Positions 47,295-56,433 of a stretch of DNA of 64,000 bases are shown piece by piece. This DNA comes from Rhodobacterales bacterium HKCCA1288 (lineage in GTDB: Bacteria; Pseudomonadota; Alphaproteobacteria; Rhodobacterales; Rhodobacteraceae): NCBI GenBank assembly GCA_015693905.1, contig CP065161.1:806001-870000 (forward strand). The letters run 5' to 3'. Each line of letters opens with the position of its first letter. The first letter of the stretch is position 1. The translations under genes were made by a program, and so were the position numbers. A model generated the notes under the pieces. The model had not been told where the DNA came from and did not search any database. It saw nothing but the letters and a program-made list of their open reading frames with translations.

Positions 47295-49026
47295 CCTCTA
47301 TAGTAATTTTTTGATCTCTCAAAATAATTTTTTTATCAAAATAAACACTTAAAGCCAAATCATGCGAGATCATAACAATCGCCATCTCAGGAAAATACTC
47401 TTTTAAATTCACCAAAATCGATTTTTGCGAAGAGGAATCAAGAGCGCTCAAGCCTTCGTCCATTAATAATATTTTAGGTCTACGATACAACGCACGAGCC
47501 AAAGCAAAACGTTGTTGCTCACCACCCGACAGTCCCCCAAGTGTGAAGCGAGAATGTGGACTAACGTCCAACTTTTCACGAAAACCATGTGCTGTATCCA
47601 ACCCGGCAATTCGTAAACACTCAGAAAACCAGTTCACATCTATACATCGCTGTTCATGTAAAAAATCAATATTACAATGTATGTTTTCATCAAAAACTAT
47701 TGGCCGTTGAGGCAAATAGCCAAGGAAATAGAGAGGAGGATATTCGCTACCTACTTCATTCAGCTCACTGGAAAATGACACTAATCCGACTGCCGGGTGA
47801 GAGATGCCCGCCAATGTTTTGAGGAAACTCGACTTCCCGGCACCAGAAGGTCCATAGAGAAATATCCAATCACCACTTGAAATCGAAAGTGCCACCCCAG
47901 CCACAAGATTGCTACCTGATGGAGTAGTAACGGTTACATCTTTCATTGCAACCAACTCGCCGTGAGTGGAAAATACTGGATAGTGCTGAGTGCTTTTGCA
48001 AGCAGAAACGCGACAACTGTAATCATATAAGCTATCTAAAAAATTTCTGCTAGCACGCATATCAGAAACTGCTGAACTAACCTGCTGTAAACTTGGAACT
48101 ACACGGTAAGCAGCGAAGCCAGACATTAAAATAGCAGAAGTCTCAAAACTTGTGTTGCCTATCTGGTTACCAGCAAAGACGAACAAACCAAGTGCGCAAC
48201 CAACCAATAAAAGCTCAAAAACCGGCTTTGCCAAGACAGACACAGAATGCGCGACGGTTTCAGCACGAGCCAACATAAATGCATTTTGGTCAAACCATTC
48301 GTCGAACACGGTGTGCGACTTGTGTATCCTCAACATATCTTTAACCGAATTTGCACGCGCAATTATCCTATACAATTCGTAATGACTTACTTCCATAACT
48401 TTGGCTATTGCCCTAACAGTATTGGCAGACAAAAAAAGATAGAGGCCAAAAAAAATAGCCACGATACACATGAATAATGTTGCTATCGGCGGGCTGCTAT
48501 TAACAATAAGAAGAGCCAAAAAAATTACGCTGACTGAACCTGTAATAAAATTCCATATCTGAAGGCAGTAGTTTTGAAATACAAATGGAATGTCGGTATT
48601 TATGACTTTCAGAAACCTATCTAAGCTCAAGTCAAGGCCATTATCAGAATCTACAGAATAAGACCTTAAGAATCCAAAAAATGTTTTTTTCGAAATTCGA
48701 TACTTGAGAATCCGAAGCACAGCGGCAGATAAAATTAGAAAGAATATCTTAAAAAACAGGGAAAATATAAATACGGAGAGAAATAAAATAAGGGAGAAAT
48801 ACTTATAGTCCACATGGACTCCGAGGAAATCTTGGATATTTATTATAACATTAAACAAGGCTGAATCTGTTTCATTGTTCTGATATATATCAAAAATAGG
48901 AGCAATTAAATAAATAGAAAATGTGTCAAACGCAGTAGAAAAAATTCCAGTGACCACAACCGATAGAAACATAGTCACTTCCCAAGGCGAAAATAGGCTA
49001 AAAAATTTAAAATAATTACCTAGCAT
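47287..49026 (-). CDS. ABC exporter, MsbA-like fused permease-ATPase
   Basis: About 579 residues. Six hydrophobic helices cover roughly residues 15-310, then the ATPase: Walker A GPSGAGKSSFL, Q-loop FLGYLPQRP, signature LGGLSGGEQQRFALARAL, Walker B ILLMDEGLSALD and switch His in ISHDLALS. It is a half-transporter acting as a homodimer. It probably flips or exports a lipid-linked glycan. ATG 49026 follows GAAGGC and is preferred over the TTG at 49056. Confidence 0.9.
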   Translation of the reverse strand: MLGNYFKFFSLFSPWEVTMFLSVVVTGIFSTAFDTFSIYLIAPIFDIYQNNETDSALFNVIINIQDFLGVHVDYKYFSLILFLSVFIFSLFFKIFFLILSAAVLRILKYRISKKTFFGFLRSYSVDSDNGLDLSLDRFLKVINTDIPFVFQNYCLQIWNFITGSVSVIFLALLIVNSSPPIATLFMCIVAIFFGLYLFLSANTVRAIAKVMEVSHYELYRIIARANSVKDMLRIHKSHTVFDEWFDQNAFMLARAETVAHSVSVLAKPVFELLLVGCALGLFVFAGNQIGNTSFETSAILMSGFAAYRVVPSLQQVSSAVSDMRASRNFLDSLYDYSCRVSACKSTQHYPVFSTHGELVAMKDVTVTTPSGSNLVAGVALSISSGDWIFLYGPSGAGKSSFLKTLAGISHPAVGLVSFSSELNEVGSEYPPLYFLGYLPQRPIVFDENIHCNIDFLHEQRCIDVNWFSECLRIAGLDTAHGFREKLDVSPHSRFTLGGLSGGEQQRFALARALYRRPKILLMDEGLSALDSSSQKSILVNLKEYFPEMAIVMISHDLALSVYFDKKIILRDQKITIEGV

Positions 49027-49744
49027 TTTTGCCTTCGTTAACAAAAAGAGCGTCAAATTGAATGATTTTTCCGTTCGTTAGATCTCTAAACCCAGGCTCA
49101 ATGTCCCAAAGCGAAAACCCAAGGGATTTAAAATAATTAAAATAAAAGTCGAAAAGCTTGTCGTTTTGATATAAATGATCACACGATAATTCAATTTTTA
49201 TAGCAACTATACATTTTATTTTTTCTCCAATCCCTTCTAACACATTTTTTTCGTAGCCTTGTACGTCAAGTTTAATCAAAATGCGTTCGGACCCGTCAGT
49301 TAAGTCGGTCCAAATACTATTTAAAGTGATTTGGTTAACTGTTTCCACCCGGACCGTCTCAGTACTTGGCGCAATCTGGAGCAGGTTATCGTTTGCCTCG
49401 AGCACAGAGGAGCTCAAAGCATTGTTGCCAGAAACATGAATTTTAACCGGTGTTGTAGCATCACCCACTGCGCATTGAGGATAGACTATCCAACCGGAGT
49501 CAAATTCAGAATTTCTTTTTAGTTCAGAGTAGGCAGCGCTTGTCGGTTCAAACGAAACAATACGGCCTTTGTAACCTTCGTATCTTATCGACCGCGCAAA
49601 CTGGCCTTCGTTAGCGCCTACATCAAGCACTAAATTAATGCGCAAATGTCTTAGAATTGCACCAAAGTACAGTCTTTTGGTCGGAACGATCGAGTAACCA
49701 AATTTCAAAAGCAAAAATTTAATAGAGCGTTTAATATATTTCAT
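49016..49744 (-). CDS. FkbM-family methyltransferase (2)
   Basis: 242 residues, with LVLDVGANEGQFARSIR, RIVSFEPTSAAYSEL and ILIKLDVQGYEKNVLEGIG, the FkbM signature set. Together with the first FkbM protein it brackets the ABC exporter gene, overlapping its start by 11 bp. The positions of the methyl groups cannot be predicted. Confidence 0.87.
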   Translation of the reverse strand: MKYIKRSIKFLLLKFGYSIVPTKRLYFGAILRHLRINLVLDVGANEGQFARSIRYEGYKGRIVSFEPTSAAYSELKRNSEFDSGWIVYPQCAVGDATTPVKIHVSGNNALSSSVLEANDNLLQIAPSTETVRVETVNQITLNSIWTDLTDGSERILIKLDVQGYEKNVLEGIGEKIKCIVAIKIELSCDHLYQNDKLFDFYFNYFKSLGFSLWDIEPGFRDLTNGKIIQFDALFVNEGKNAR

Positions 49745-49826
49745 ACAACCTTACCAAATTTTATTCAACATTTAGCATATCTTACAAGAAAAGTCTAAAA
49801 ACAGTGGTTATTTCTTCGGAAATAAT

Positions 49827-50735
49827 CTACGCTCTTATAAAAAGACTTATTATTACGTGATAAAACCCACGAAGAAATCCAAGCACGCCCCACAATGAGA
49901 ATGAAGTTGAAATGAACTCATAAAGCGACCGGCAATTAATATAGAGCCAAAGGCTATAACGTATTTCGCCCAACCCATATTCCAAGCGACTCACACGCTT
50001 TCCAAACTGACCAGCATGCTCACGAATCGACACTATAGGAGGGAAACAATTCGAAATTTTTTTAACAGATCGGTGTGCTGCGAGCATGTACTCCAGTCGA
50101 CAGTTGACAGTGCCCGGCATGCGACCCAAAAACATACAAAGGTCACGAAGAACACAAAAATCAAACACCATTCCACTCATATTAGTGAACATATGGCTAT
50201 TTTTCGCTTCAGAGTTTATCTTGTGCCATTCAAATTTTGACATTGTTTTATGGCAATGTCCTGACAATATCGAGCTCTCAAGTTTTTCATCATCATACGC
50301 ACAAGTGGCGTCGTCTCGAAATAGATAGTAATCACCTATAAAAAGTGAATTAGGTTCAGTCAAGGTGTCCTTATTAAGGCTACAAAGATTTTTTTCAACC
50401 AACAAGTCATCATGTGCTAACAGCATTATCCGCGATTTTGGATCAACTATTGGAGTAATACTACTGCAGATGAACCTCATATGATCAATCGAATTCAAAT
50501 TGATAAGTGAGCGTAAAGCCAAAAACTTACCAGCATACTTTTCTTCAAGGCGAGATTGTTTAAAATGGCTGTAGTCGCTACTGGACGTCTCACCATTAAA
50601 ACTGATCACAATGAGATCAAAAGCGTCCACACACCCAGAAATACTTCTCAAACAGTCATAAAAATACTTTCCGCCCTGATACACTGGTACAATTAGAACC
50701 AAAGGTGCACATAAATTAAAATTTTCCTCAATCAC
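49827..50735 (-). CDS. GT2-like glycosyltransferase
   Basis: 302 residues. LVLIVPVYQGGKYFYDCLRS starts a GT-A type nucleotide-binding fold, and LLAHDDLLVEKNLCS offers the acidic metal site. The C-terminus has a short hydrophobic patch. Divergent from standard GT2, so moderate confidence. It overlaps the following FkbM gene's stop by 8 bp. Confidence 0.7.
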   Translation of the reverse strand: MIEENFNLCAPLVLIVPVYQGGKYFYDCLRSISGCVDAFDLIVISFNGETSSSDYSHFKQSRLEEKYAGKFLALRSLINLNSIDHMRFICSSITPIVDPKSRIMLLAHDDLLVEKNLCSLNKDTLTEPNSLFIGDYYLFRDDATCAYDDEKLESSILSGHCHKTMSKFEWHKINSEAKNSHMFTNMSGMVFDFCVLRDLCMFLGRMPGTVNCRLEYMLAAHRSVKKISNCFPPIVSIREHAGQFGKRVSRLEYGLGEIRYSLWLYINCRSLYEFISTSFSLWGVLGFLRGFYHVIISLFIRA

Positions 50736-51627
50736 AATTGATCAACTTCTCGCAAGGAACAAAAAGGAAATTTGTTTCTTGTGTATCGTCATTTATCTCA
50801 TCAATCTCGTAATTTCTATCTTCACCAATGGCAAATGCCAAATATTTTAACTTCTTTAACATATCGACAACCTGCTGAGGATGATACCCGAATTGGATTG
50901 ACCACTTGCGAAGAAGCTCTACTACGAGAACGGGCCTATCTCTTTTTATCAACTTCAACGCCCCTTCGATCACAAATTTTTCTGCGCCCTCGACATCAAT
51001 TTTTATTAGGTCAATTGGATTTTCTTTAAACCAAATTTCATCATCAAGTTTAACTAATTGAACATCAACAATAATAGAGTCGTTTGGGTTATCCAAAAGA
51101 GCTTTCGAAGCGTTTCCACTCCCAGTCGGCGAAAAGTAAAACCTGTCTCGTCGATGTTCATCAGAACAGCCACAATTTTGTACTTGAACGTTTTCAAGAG
51201 ACGCATTCACGATATTATCGATCAAAATATCATAAGTATGTTTGATAGGCTCATAGGAATAGACTTTCAAAGTTGGGAACTTTTGAGCAAGATTTAGTGA
51301 ATACCACCCGATATTGGCGCCAACATCCACAAATGTTCTCGATGAGCTCGCATAGTTGAACAGCACCTGTGTTAGGCTTGTTTCATAGCCAGAGAAATTT
51401 ATAGCTTCAATTGGAGCTATCCTTTTATCACCCTCACTGCATTTGAACTTAATTCCTGTGTCTTCGCATGTTGCCCACACCTCTCCACTTTTGATTATTA
51501 TTTCACTTATCCCAGTACCAGAAAGAATTTTCGAATATTCAAATAGGTTTTTATGATAGGTTTCATATGCTAAATTAATAAATTCTTGCTTGGTCAAGTT
51601 TATTGCTGGTTCAGAAAGTTTCAACAT
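50728..51627 (-). CDS. FkbM-family methyltransferase (3)
   Basis: 299 residues. The core FVDVGANIGWYSLNLAQKF, VYSYEPIKHTYDILI and LIKIDVEGAEKFVIEGALK is well kept. About 80 extra residues precede the SAM-binding core, more than in the other two FkbM proteins here. Probably an O-methyltransferase for a glycan sugar or its lipid carrier. Confidence 0.86.
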   Translation of the reverse strand: MLKLSEPAINLTKQEFINLAYETYHKNLFEYSKILSGTGISEIIIKSGEVWATCEDTGIKFKCSEGDKRIAPIEAINFSGYETSLTQVLFNYASSSRTFVDVGANIGWYSLNLAQKFPTLKVYSYEPIKHTYDILIDNIVNASLENVQVQNCGCSDEHRRDRFYFSPTGSGNASKALLDNPNDSIIVDVQLVKLDDEIWFKENPIDLIKIDVEGAEKFVIEGALKLIKRDRPVLVVELLRKWSIQFGYHPQQVVDMLKKLKYLAFAIGEDRNYEIDEINDDTQETNFLFVPCEKLINCD

Positions 51628-51659
51628 TATTGAGACCTCTTACGAAGGTTATTATAAAT

Positions 51660-52694
51660 TTAAAGATCATAGATGATTCGGTGAAGATGTATTGCTCTTG
51701 TAATGCCATCAATAATACCAATCTCTGGCTGCCAATTCAGTTCCTGGCGAGCCTTATTAATAGATATGTTGTACTCCATAATATCACTTGACAAATATGT
51801 ATCCGAATGACGCCCAAATTCAATATTGACTTTAACTTGAGGCAAATTTGAAATGACTTCAGCTAATTGTTGAATTGATAAATTTTCATAGGGATTCCCC
51901 AGATTGAATACGCTATCCGCGTTTGTCATTGAAATCGCTCGAAAAATTCCAACTACGACATCAGCAACGTGACAAAACGAGCGCCGAACAGAGCCATCGC
52001 CGCGGATGAATAACTTTTGGCCGCGGGCTGCCCGCCAAATGAAATCTGCGAACACTCGCTCATCCGACTTTCTGACATTCGCCCCATAAGTGTGAAACGG
52101 CCTTACTATTATTGACTTTATCGATCTCGTGGCTGCTATTGCAAAGGTCAATGCTTCCCCTGCTCGCTTAGATTCAGCATAGATATTACGAAGGTTACGC
52201 GGATCGATTGGAGCGAAAGAACCCTCATCAATTTCTACCGATGAACCTAAGTTTCCGTACACTTCACCACTACTTACAAAAACAAACGTTCCACATTTTT
52301 TAGTGTGTTTTAACAAATTGGACGTCCCGAAAATATTCGGTAACATCGTCTCAGCGGGAGAAATTTTGTAAAGTGATGGCGAAGCAATACTTGCAGCGTG
52401 GATAACAATATCAAAATCGAAATCCAGGTCAAAATCTTTGCACAAGTCTACGTAGTGTATACATATTTTCGTACTTAAATTTAACGGCCACACCCCCGGC
52501 ATTCTTGCAATCACATGAATGTTTACATCAACGCCAAGTTCCTCAGTTATATATCTGAGCGCAAGGAAAATTTGCGAACCAATCAAACCTGTTACGCCAG
52601 TAACCAACACTCTCTTACCAGAGAAAGCCGCCAAATCACATCTGCTACTTATAAAGTGACAGTCTGTAAGGTATTGGTTCATTTCCGTTTTCAC
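51660..52694 (-). CDS. NAD-dependent epimerase/reductase in CDP-sugar module
   Basis: 344 residues, extended SDR. VLVTGVTGLIGSQIF binds NAD(P), FVFVSSGEVYGNLG and IYAESKRAGEAL carry the catalytic Ser and Tyr-x3-Lys. It overlaps the ThDP-enzyme gene by 4 bp, so it is probably the next enzyme in the same pathway. By analogy with YerF of Yersinia it could reduce the acetyl side chain or 4-keto group of the CDP-linked branched sugar; this is inference. Confidence 0.78.
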   Translation of the reverse strand: MKTEMNQYLTDCHFISSRCDLAAFSGKRVLVTGVTGLIGSQIFLALRYITEELGVDVNIHVIARMPGVWPLNLSTKICIHYVDLCKDFDLDFDFDIVIHAASIASPSLYKISPAETMLPNIFGTSNLLKHTKKCGTFVFVSSGEVYGNLGSSVEIDEGSFAPIDPRNLRNIYAESKRAGEALTFAIAATRSIKSIIVRPFHTYGANVRKSDERVFADFIWRAARGQKLFIRGDGSVRRSFCHVADVVVGIFRAISMTNADSVFNLGNPYENLSIQQLAEVISNLPQVKVNIEFGRHSDTYLSSDIMEYNISINKARQELNWQPEIGIIDGITRAIHLHRIIYDL

Positions 52695-54523
52695 CTGACG
52701 AATTTCAAGTCTACGCTAGCCATAGCCCTCAATTCCTCAATTGGACGAAAAGGGGCCATGTCATGCGCACCTGCTTGAACACCATCAATTCGTGCTTGAT
52801 ATGGAGCTATTTCTTCAGAAGATACACAGTTTACATCTATTACGCGGGGCCCGGCCAAATCAATGTTTGATAGGTCTTCAACGTTGTCGATGCGTTGATA
52901 AGGAATGTCAAAAGCCAAGCAAACCTTTTCATAGTATGGAAATTTTAGACCGCGACCCTCGTGTTCACCGAATATATTATTTGGGCTATAATTATTTTTT
53001 TGTGTGTTTGTTATGCTGAGATAGCCATTGTTATTCAACAAAATCACAACAACATCATATCGATGGTAGCTCAAAGTGGCAAGTTCTTGAAGGTTGCTCA
53101 TAAAACTTCCATCACCAGTAATACAAATGGTTTTGCGTTGTGAGCAAGCAGCTACGCCTAGCGAGCTGGGCAAGGCGCAACCCATGTCCGCTTGCGCGGG
53201 AGAAAATATAAATGAGCGACTGGAATTAAACTTCAAACATGTGGGGCCTACGTAACTTATACTTCCAGCATCAATTACAAAATTGCAATCATCATACCTA
53301 TTCTTATTTAACTCAGATATAACATTATAAATACTTATCCCCTCATATTTATAGTGAGACAAATTGTTTTCTATGTCACTCCAATTTTCTTTTATATACT
53401 TGCATTTATACCTCCAATCATCCGTCATGGCTTCAAACTCACCAGGCTTCGAATCCAGAAATGAAGATATATCTCCCAAAATGTTTTCGGCACGATCCCC
53501 AAATAACAATTTATTTTTGTCTAATTCAGCAGGATCTACGTCTAAAATGAAGATTTTTGCGTTTTTAGCAAACTTTTCAACTTCGTATCCTACTGACGCA
53601 AACCCAAGCCTGCTTCCTAGAACAATTAATAAATCGGCATTTTGTACAGCAAAATTTGCAGTTCGATTTCCTTTAATGCCCACACAGCCAAGATAGTAAT
53701 TATAGCTATGATCAACTACGTTTGTTCCAGCGTATGTTGCAACGACGGGAATATCTTTAGATAAAATAAACTCATTAATTCTTTGCCTCAGGATAGGATT
53801 ACTTGTTCCGCCGCCACCAATTAACAGTAAAGGCCGCTGAGATTTTTCTATTGCTACGTTCAATCTATTGAATTTTTTTTGGTTATGAAATGAATTTCTA
53901 GATTTTAGCTTTGCAAGAAGTTGTGATGTATGGTCATGAATACAATCAAACTCAGAGGCATCAATAAGCAGGTGTTGAATATCTGAAGGAACGTCAATCC
54001 AAACTGGACCTCTACGATTATCAATAGCTTTCTCAAAACATTCATATAGCGCTTCACCAATATTGGTGCGCATGTCGAGTAATTCAGTAAACTTAGTGAT
54101 GGATCGCACTGTTGTTATAATATCGTGCTCTTGCACCCCATAAGAGCGAATTGGCTGTGGCAAGCTTTCATTAATTTTTGATGATAGTGTATTTGTTGGG
54201 ACATTCCCCGAAATTATCACTAGTGGGATTGAGTCCTGGAACGCGTTTAAAACTGGAGTGATACAATTTGTACCCCCGCATCCTGTTGTAGGATTCACTA
54301 TGGCCCATCGCCCAGTTTTTCGTGCCTCACCAAGGGCCGCATATCCTGCTGATTGTTCGTGATGATAACACAAATAAGAAAGATGATTATTTCGTATAAA
54401 TGCATCATTTAGGCCGGATGCACCACCACCCGTTAAGCCGTGGACATTCGATATCCCCAATAGCTGAATGAATTGTGCTATATAATCAGCCACTGTCTTT
54501 TCTGAATGGTTACCTTGTCCCAT
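52691..54523 (-). CDS. Thiamine diphosphate-dependent acetolactate-synthase-like enzyme (YerE-like)
   Basis: 610 residues with three ThDP-enzyme domains. The catalytic Glu56 is in CYHHEQSAGYAALGEA; the central domain has LLIGGGGTSNPIL; the cofactor domain has CITGDGSFMSNLQELATLS and LLNNNGYLS, the GDG-NN motif. Acetolactate synthases make branched-chain amino acids, but the neighbours are rfbG, rfbF and rfbH. A better fit is a YerE-type enzyme that adds a two-carbon unit from pyruvate to a CDP-3,6-dideoxy-4-keto-hexose. Substrate identity is inferred from context. Confidence 0.8.
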   Translation of the reverse strand: MGQGNHSEKTVADYIAQFIQLLGISNVHGLTGGGASGLNDAFIRNNHLSYLCYHHEQSAGYAALGEARKTGRWAIVNPTTGCGGTNCITPVLNAFQDSIPLVIISGNVPTNTLSSKINESLPQPIRSYGVQEHDIITTVRSITKFTELLDMRTNIGEALYECFEKAIDNRRGPVWIDVPSDIQHLLIDASEFDCIHDHTSQLLAKLKSRNSFHNQKKFNRLNVAIEKSQRPLLLIGGGGTSNPILRQRINEFILSKDIPVVATYAGTNVVDHSYNYYLGCVGIKGNRTANFAVQNADLLIVLGSRLGFASVGYEVEKFAKNAKIFILDVDPAELDKNKLLFGDRAENILGDISSFLDSKPGEFEAMTDDWRYKCKYIKENWSDIENNLSHYKYEGISIYNVISELNKNRYDDCNFVIDAGSISYVGPTCLKFNSSRSFIFSPAQADMGCALPSSLGVAACSQRKTICITGDGSFMSNLQELATLSYHRYDVVVILLNNNGYLSITNTQKNNYSPNNIFGEHEGRGLKFPYYEKVCLAFDIPYQRIDNVEDLSNIDLAGPRVIDVNCVSSEEIAPYQARIDGVQAGAHDMAPFRPIEELRAMASVDLKFVR

Positions 54524-54583
54524 ATACCACCTTTGTAATTACGCTACTTTTCTCGACTTGTTACCAGTCCGCACCATCGAACT

Positions 54584-55672
54584 TTAAATAGTCATTTTTT
54601 CTATACTTTTTATGGAAATTTCATGCACGTCCCTCCCTTCCATCCAACACTTATACCAATTCGCTGTGTGAGATATAGCTAAATGAGATGTTAAGATAGA
54701 TTCCCATCCAAGCAATTTTTGTGCTTTTTCTGAATTCAGATTTAAATAATTCGCTTCATGATGACTATAAGCACTTTTAATTTCACATGAAAACGGCAGA
54801 TTTATTTCATTGCACAACTGCTTTACTAACTCTAACACTGTAATTTGAACATCAAGAGTTGGACCAAAATTAAATCTTGTATCTTCAATATTTGCACTAT
54901 TAGCCAAATACTGAGCGAGAATAATGTATCCTCTTATTGGGTCCAATACATACTGCCAAGGGCGTACAGCGTTGGGGTATCTTAAAACGAGTTTCTCATT
55001 TTTAATTGCGCTTCGTATCAAGTCTGGGACTAATCTGTTAGCAGCCCAATCACCGCCTCCTATCACATTCCCAGCTCTCACGGTCGCTAACTCGACGCCG
55101 TTTTTTTTGAGAAAAACATTGTAGTGAGACTGGCTTAGTATGTCTGCGCAGGCTTTGCTTGCACTGTAGGGGTCGTAACCGCCAAGTGGGTGTTCTTCAC
55201 GAAATGCAACCTTCGTCAGCTCGGTATTTTCATACACTTTATCGGTCGTTACAGAAATTACTACTCTTAAGTCAGTGCAATCACGAGCTGCTTCCAGAAC
55301 ATTTAGGGTTCCTAGTACATTTGCCAAATAAGTATCCTGAGGCGATTGATATGATTTTAAAACAAGGGGTTGTGCAGCTAGATGAAAAATGACGTGAGGG
55401 TTTATCTTTTTTATCACCTCGCAAATTTCGTCATGCCGTGTTATGTCGCCCCGATCAGAGATGTTTAATTTTCCATTCTTTAAATTTCCAGATATATTGC
55501 AAAGTTCATACATACTGTTTGAACCGAAACTTTCATTGGAAATGCCGAAGAGATTTGCTCCTAATTGCTGAAGCCACAGAGTAAGCCACGCGCCCTTGAA
55601 GCCCGTGTGCCCGGTAACCAAAACTTTCTTGTCGATCCAAAAGTCCTTGCAAATCATTCGATTACCACACAC
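54584..55672 (-). CDS. rfbG: CDP-glucose 4,6-dehydratase
   Basis: 362 residues. LVTGHTGFKGAWLTLWLQQL is the strongly conserved CDP-glucose dehydratase start, followed by HLAAQPLVLKSYQSP, SVTTDKVYEN, DPYSASKACADI with Tyr-x3-Lys, and AVRPWQYVLDPIRGY. It turns CDP-glucose into CDP-4-keto-6-deoxyglucose. It overlaps rfbF by 11 bp, so production is coupled. Confidence 0.94.
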   Translation of the reverse strand: MCGNRMICKDFWIDKKVLVTGHTGFKGAWLTLWLQQLGANLFGISNESFGSNSMYELCNISGNLKNGKLNISDRGDITRHDEICEVIKKINPHVIFHLAAQPLVLKSYQSPQDTYLANVLGTLNVLEAARDCTDLRVVISVTTDKVYENTELTKVAFREEHPLGGYDPYSASKACADILSQSHYNVFLKKNGVELATVRAGNVIGGGDWAANRLVPDLIRSAIKNEKLVLRYPNAVRPWQYVLDPIRGYIILAQYLANSANIEDTRFNFGPTLDVQITVLELVKQLCNEINLPFSCEIKSAYSHHEANYLNLNSEKAQKLLGWESILTSHLAISHTANWYKCWMEGRDVHEISIKSIEKMTI

Positions 55673-56432
55673 ACCATTTTGCGTTACCAGTGTCCCATAT
55701 CGCGTTTAGATCTATCTTGTCTCTCAAGGTATCCATAGGGCGCCAAAATCCTGTATGGTTAAAAGCCATCAACTGTCCCAAGCTAGCGAGTGTTTCTAAC
55801 GGCTCGCGCTCCCATATCGTTGCATCTCCATCAATCAAATTAAGAACGCTCCCAGACAACACAAAAAAACCTCCGTTAATCCTTGCAGTTTCCTGAGTTG
55901 GTTTCTCTCGAAAACTGAGAACTTGCTCGCCCTCTAATTCAATTGCTCCAAATCGACCTGGTGGAACAACAGACGTCAGTGTGGCCATACGGCCGTGTTT
56001 GTTATGGAATCTTACAAGAGCACCAATATCGATATTTCCAATTCCATCGCCATAAGTCGCCATAAACGTCTCGTTCTCTGAAATATAGCCTGACAGCCTT
56101 TTCAAGCGCCCTCCAGTCATTGTATGTTGTCCCGTATCGACTAAAGTGATGCGCCACGGCTCAGATCTACCTTTGTGGTATTCAATGGAATTTTTTTCTA
56201 AATCAATCGTCACATCAGATTGATGCATAAAATAATTTGAAAAATATTCTTTAATTACATACCCTTTGTATCCGCAGCATATTATGAAGTCATTGAACCC
56301 ATAATGAGAGTATAATTTCATGATGTGCCACAGAATTGGCTTGCCGCCAATTTCGACCATCGGCTTGGGCTTAAGGTCAGTTTCTTCACTTAATCGAGTA
56401 CCTAATCCGCCTGCAAGGAGTACAACTTTCAC
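55662..56432 (-). CDS. rfbF: Glucose-1-phosphate cytidylyltransferase
   Basis: 256 residues from a GTG start at 56432, close to the 257 of Salmonella RfbF. KVVLLAGGLGTRLSEETDLK is the signature, with PKPMVEIGGKPILWHIMKLY and GVNGGFFVLSG-like later segments (seen as INGGFFVLSG). It makes CDP-glucose. The GTG lies right after the rfbH stop and has AGGGGGC upstream, so I prefer it over an ATG at 56459 that overlaps rfbH. Confidence 0.93.
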   Translation of the reverse strand: MKVVLLAGGLGTRLSEETDLKPKPMVEIGGKPILWHIMKLYSHYGFNDFIICCGYKGYVIKEYFSNYFMHQSDVTIDLEKNSIEYHKGRSEPWRITLVDTGQHTMTGGRLKRLSGYISENETFMATYGDGIGNIDIGALVRFHNKHGRMATLTSVVPPGRFGAIELEGEQVLSFREKPTQETARINGGFFVLSGSVLNLIDGDATIWEREPLETLASLGQLMAFNHTGFWRPMDTLRDKIDLNAIWDTGNAKWCVW

Positions 56433-56433
56433 G

